A DNA stretch of 6,827 nt from JBIOJM01 sp044450785 (GTDB lineage: Bacteria; Planctomycetota; Planctomycetia; Isosphaerales; Isosphaeraceae). The stretch is from NCBI GenBank assembly GCA_044450785.1, contig JBIOJM010000444.1, positions 1 to 6,827 on the forward strand, read 5' to 3'. The number at the start of each line of letters is the position of its first letter. The stretch's first letter is position 1. The notes under the pieces were generated by a model, which saw only the letters and a list, made by a program, of their open reading frames with translations, was not told the origin of the DNA and searched no databases. Of this stretch, positions 4,975 through 6,827 are shown in pieces. A program made the translations under genes and the position numbers.

Positions 4975-5621
4975 CAGAGTCCTCCCGAAGACACGAGACG
5001 GAGGCGCGGCCTCGTGGCCTGATGCCGATAGACGGCTTCGGCCCACTGGAGCCATTCGTCAATGGTCTTCTCTCTCTTCGAGATGTTGATGAAGTAGCAG
5101 CAGAGAACGACATTCCCAGGTTCGTATCCGCGCGAAACGTCAAGCCGTTCAAGGCTGATGTTCGTGTCGACACGACCGTGGCCCATCGTCCACGTCATCG
5201 GGATGCCACTGTAGAAGCACCGACCATCCTGCTGATCGAAAAGAGCGACGAGATGTTCCGGGCTGATACCACGCCGAGAGAGTTTCCTACACCGGACATC
5301 GCGACGAAGTCGACGTATGAACGCCTCTGGCGAGCGGCCGTCGCTCAAAATGCGCTGCGCCTCTCGCTTCCTGCGATATTCCGGGCTCGTGCGGTTCAGC
5401 TTCCAGAAGACCTTACGCGCTCTCGAGCGGCATACGCTACACCTAGCACCACGGCCATAGCGGCCGTATTTGTCGCGGTTGAAATGGCAGAGTAGCTTCG
5501 TCTTACCGCAGAAAACGCATTTTCTCTTTGTCACTTCGGCATTCGGGAACAGCAACGCCTGCTCCGCCCCACGCTTCGCGGTTCGCTTCATCTCCTGCTT
5601 CACCCCAGATCTTTCTGTCAT
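4974..5621 (-). CDS. HNH-type endonuclease with N-terminal zinc ribbon (215 aa)
   Basis: The protein has an N-terminal zinc-binding pattern, C35-VF-C38 and C61-SV-C64, then a very basic helical linker (about 65-118). The HNH-type core contains GRCFYSGIPM (133-142), SLERLD (156-161), GY at 165-166, N170-V, and N179-x-x-K182. This matches phage and homing-type nucleases of the SLDRID...GY...NV kind. The classic leading His of the HNH motif is not obvious, so activity cannot be read off the sequence. The ATG overlaps the terminase stop as ATGA, with a G-rich stretch (AGGCGGGG) upstream. Free-standing HNH genes next to terminases are common in phages: some are homing elements, and some, such as HK97 gp74, support packaging-site cleavage. 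Three of four hand-counted lines here (52-60% GC) are below the two counted terminase lines (62-67%), which hints weakly at separate acquisition. Confidence 0.85.
   Translation of the reverse strand: MTERSGVKQEMKRTAKRGAEQALLFPNAEVTKRKCVFCGKTKLLCHFNRDKYGRYGRGARCSVCRSRARKVFWKLNRTSPEYRRKREAQRILSDGRSPEAFIRRLRRDVRCRKLSRRGISPEHLVALFDQQDGRCFYSGIPMTWTMGHGRVDTNISLERLDVSRGYEPGNVVLCCYFINISKREKTIDEWLQWAEAVYRHQATRPRLRLVSSGGL
4981..4986 (-). promoter_or_regulatory. Shine-Dalgarno pointing to an ATC start
   Basis: GGGAGG on the minus strand is followed by 6 bases and then ATC at 4974-4972. It is only 3 bases from an in-frame CTG (4977-4975), which is too close for normal initiation. No ATG, GTG or TTG lies at a suitable distance in any frame that gives a plausible product. 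Confidence 0.55.
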
Positions 5622-6827
5622 CTAAAGCCCCGCCTCATCGATACGAAGTCTCTATCTTGGCGCTCTTCAGAAAGAGCCAGCCTGTAACTCATCGCCAAAG
5701 ACTGCGGGTCAATCGTCTTCTCGTTCTGCTTCTTGAACGCCTCGATCCGCTGCTGAATCCGGATCTCGTACGGCATCTGCGGCTCGGCAGGGCGCGACGC
5801 GAGGAGCTTGTAGAGGGCATCCATCTCGTCGTCGCCCTCTTCCTTGAAGGCGTCCTCGCTCACTTTCCCGTCCGGCATCGTTTTCCGTTTGAGCGTCTGG
5901 ATTTTTTCGATGACGCGCGGGCAGGCGTTCGAGATCTTGAGGGCGTTCGTCCGGAGCATCCCCGTGATGAGGTTCCAGCCGCCGATCCGGTCTCTCGAGG
6001 CCATCGTCGGGAACGGCAGACCCCAGAGAGCGAGCGCCTCGCCGATCTGGTCGGCGCGGGTCCGGACCGCGTCGATCCTCGAGAAGGCGTCGTGGGCGAG
6101 GTAGACGACCTGGATGCCAGAGGGCCGGCCTTCGGGTGCTACCGGGTTCGCACGTTGACCGATGATCGCTCCAAGCTCCGTGGGCGTCTTCTCGTTGACC
6201 ACGATCTCGTCGTAGACGTAGGTGGTCGTGCCGTCAAAAGCGGCGAAGAGCGCCACGGTGTTGTGAGCGAATCCCCAGTCGATTGCGATCCAGCGCGGCC
6301 ACCAGGCCGGGATTTCCATGTTTCGCCAGTCGTAGACGTGCCGGCCGCCGACCTCCGGATCGAAGTCCTGGCGGAACATCCAGCCCTGGCTTCTCGGCCA
6401 GATCCCGAGGACCCTCGACTCGTACTCCGGATGGTTCCGGCCGTACTGCTGTTCCATCTCCTTGACCTTCTCCCGCGTCACGGCGCCCTTCACGACGATC
6501 GTTCCGGTCAGGACGTTCGGGTGGTTTTCGCAGGAGATGACGACGTGCGCCCATTTCTTCGGCTTCTCCCATTCGACGTAGAACTGCGAGGTCGGATCGG
6601 TAGGGTTTCCGACGGCGACGAAGCGGTCGTCGGGCCCGAGGACCATCGACTCGAGCCCGGGCCAGATCGGAGCCGGGATGCCCGTAGCCTCGTCGGCGAT
6701 GACGAGAACGGCGCCGGCGTGCTTGCCCTGGGCGCGCGTCACGTCGTTCGTGGAGATCCCAAACATCAGCCACTTCTCGCCGAACTCGAGGCTCGTGTTC
6801 AGGAGCCGGCCGCCGAGGTTCCACTTC
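5618..6827 (-). CDS. terL: Phage terminase large subunit (partial, N-terminus beyond the right edge)
   Basis: This is the ATP-driven motor and nuclease that packages phage DNA into the capsid. The frame is open to the right edge: 20 codons before the first visible ATG (6766-6764) are in frame and read like protein (WNLGGRLLNTSLEFGEKWLM), so that ATG is internal. Numbering from it, Walker B is AVLVIADEA (D25, E26) and the coupling motif is AVGNPT (51-56). The RNase-H-like nuclease domain follows, with its first acidic residue in WIAIDWG (D163), the second in VVYLAHD (D226) and the third in GDDEMDA (D312/D313/D316). All three metal-binding positions are present, so the nuclease looks intact. 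Walker A would lie outside the window. The stop overlaps the HNH start (ATGA). The C-terminal tail (325-382) is basic and probably helical, as in terminases that dock on the portal. Confidence 0.94.
   Translation of the reverse strand, partial: KWNLGGRLLNTSLEFGEKWLMFGISTNDVTRAQGKHAGAVLVIADEATGIPAPIWPGLESMVLGPDDRFVAVGNPTDPTSQFYVEWEKPKKWAHVVISCENHPNVLTGTIVVKGAVTREKVKEMEQQYGRNHPEYESRVLGIWPRSQGWMFRQDFDPEVGGRHVYDWRNMEIPAWWPRWIAIDWGFAHNTVALFAAFDGTTTYVYDEIVVNEKTPTELGAIIGQRANPVAPEGRPSGIQVVYLAHDAFSRIDAVRTRADQIGEALALWGLPFPTMASRDRIGGWNLITGMLRTNALKISNACPRVIEKIQTLKRKTMPDGKVSEDAFKEEGDDEMDALYKLLASRPAEPQMPYEIRIQQRIEAFKKQNEKTIDPQSLAMSYRLALSEERQDRDFVSMRRGFR

Noticed and set aside
4975..5055. N-terminal extension of the small basic protein to the ATG at 5055
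   Set aside because: It would overlap the HNH gene by 82 bases with only a loose purine stretch about 11 bases upstream, and the added residues look like a shadow of the HNH C-terminus. The ATC start with a well-spaced GGGAGG is preferred, though not proven.
1..6827. CRISPR array, tRNA, rRNA, insertion sequence or integrase
   Set aside because: I saw no spaced direct repeats, cloverleaf, transposase or recombinase motif. The window is almost entirely coding.

Overview
The window looks like a late-gene segment of a tailed double-stranded DNA bacteriophage or prophage (Caudoviricetes-like). It encodes the C-terminal two motor motifs and the nuclease domain of a large terminase, a phage-type HNH endonuclease, small phage-like proteins, and a run of beta-rich surface or tail proteins. 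All nine genes are on the minus strand and packed with overlaps or gaps of at most about 21 bases. Hand-counted lines give roughly 52-67% GC. Nothing identifies the host species.

Reading in the direction of transcription (right to left): 6827-5618 is the terminase large subunit, whose N-terminus lies beyond the right edge. It overlaps by ATGA with an HNH endonuclease (5621-4974). Next come a small basic protein (to 4795) whose best Shine-Dalgarno points to a non-canonical ATC start, and a 122-residue unknown protein (4795-4427) with a Pro/Ala-rich tail.

Then comes a tandem array of three related 233-244-residue beta-rich proteins (4405-3701, 3688-2987, 2959-2225). Each is preceded by a strong Shine-Dalgarno sequence. 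Copies A and B are about 65% identical by hand alignment; copy C is much more diverged. They look like phage jelly-roll fibre or decoration proteins.

The array leads into two genes with Sec-type signal peptides: a 119-residue small beta-rich protein (2214-1855) and a large open frame from a GTG at 1850 to the left edge. The large frame encodes at least 616 residues of a pectate-lyase-3-like right-handed beta-helix protein. An HGL-type module interrupts the helix, and the visible C-terminal part resembles phage tail-fibre stalk sequence.

The most notable points are: (i) a tailspike-like beta-helix protein and its small neighbour both carry export signals although they sit in a virion-type operon; (ii) one fold family is triplicated in tandem; (iii) no portal, protease or major capsid gene follows the terminase; (iv) a TGATC stop/start junction suggests an ATC start. 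A working inference is that 4405-1 is a surface-interaction cassette of three cytoplasmic fibre-like proteins and two exported proteins. That function is not demonstrated by the sequence.
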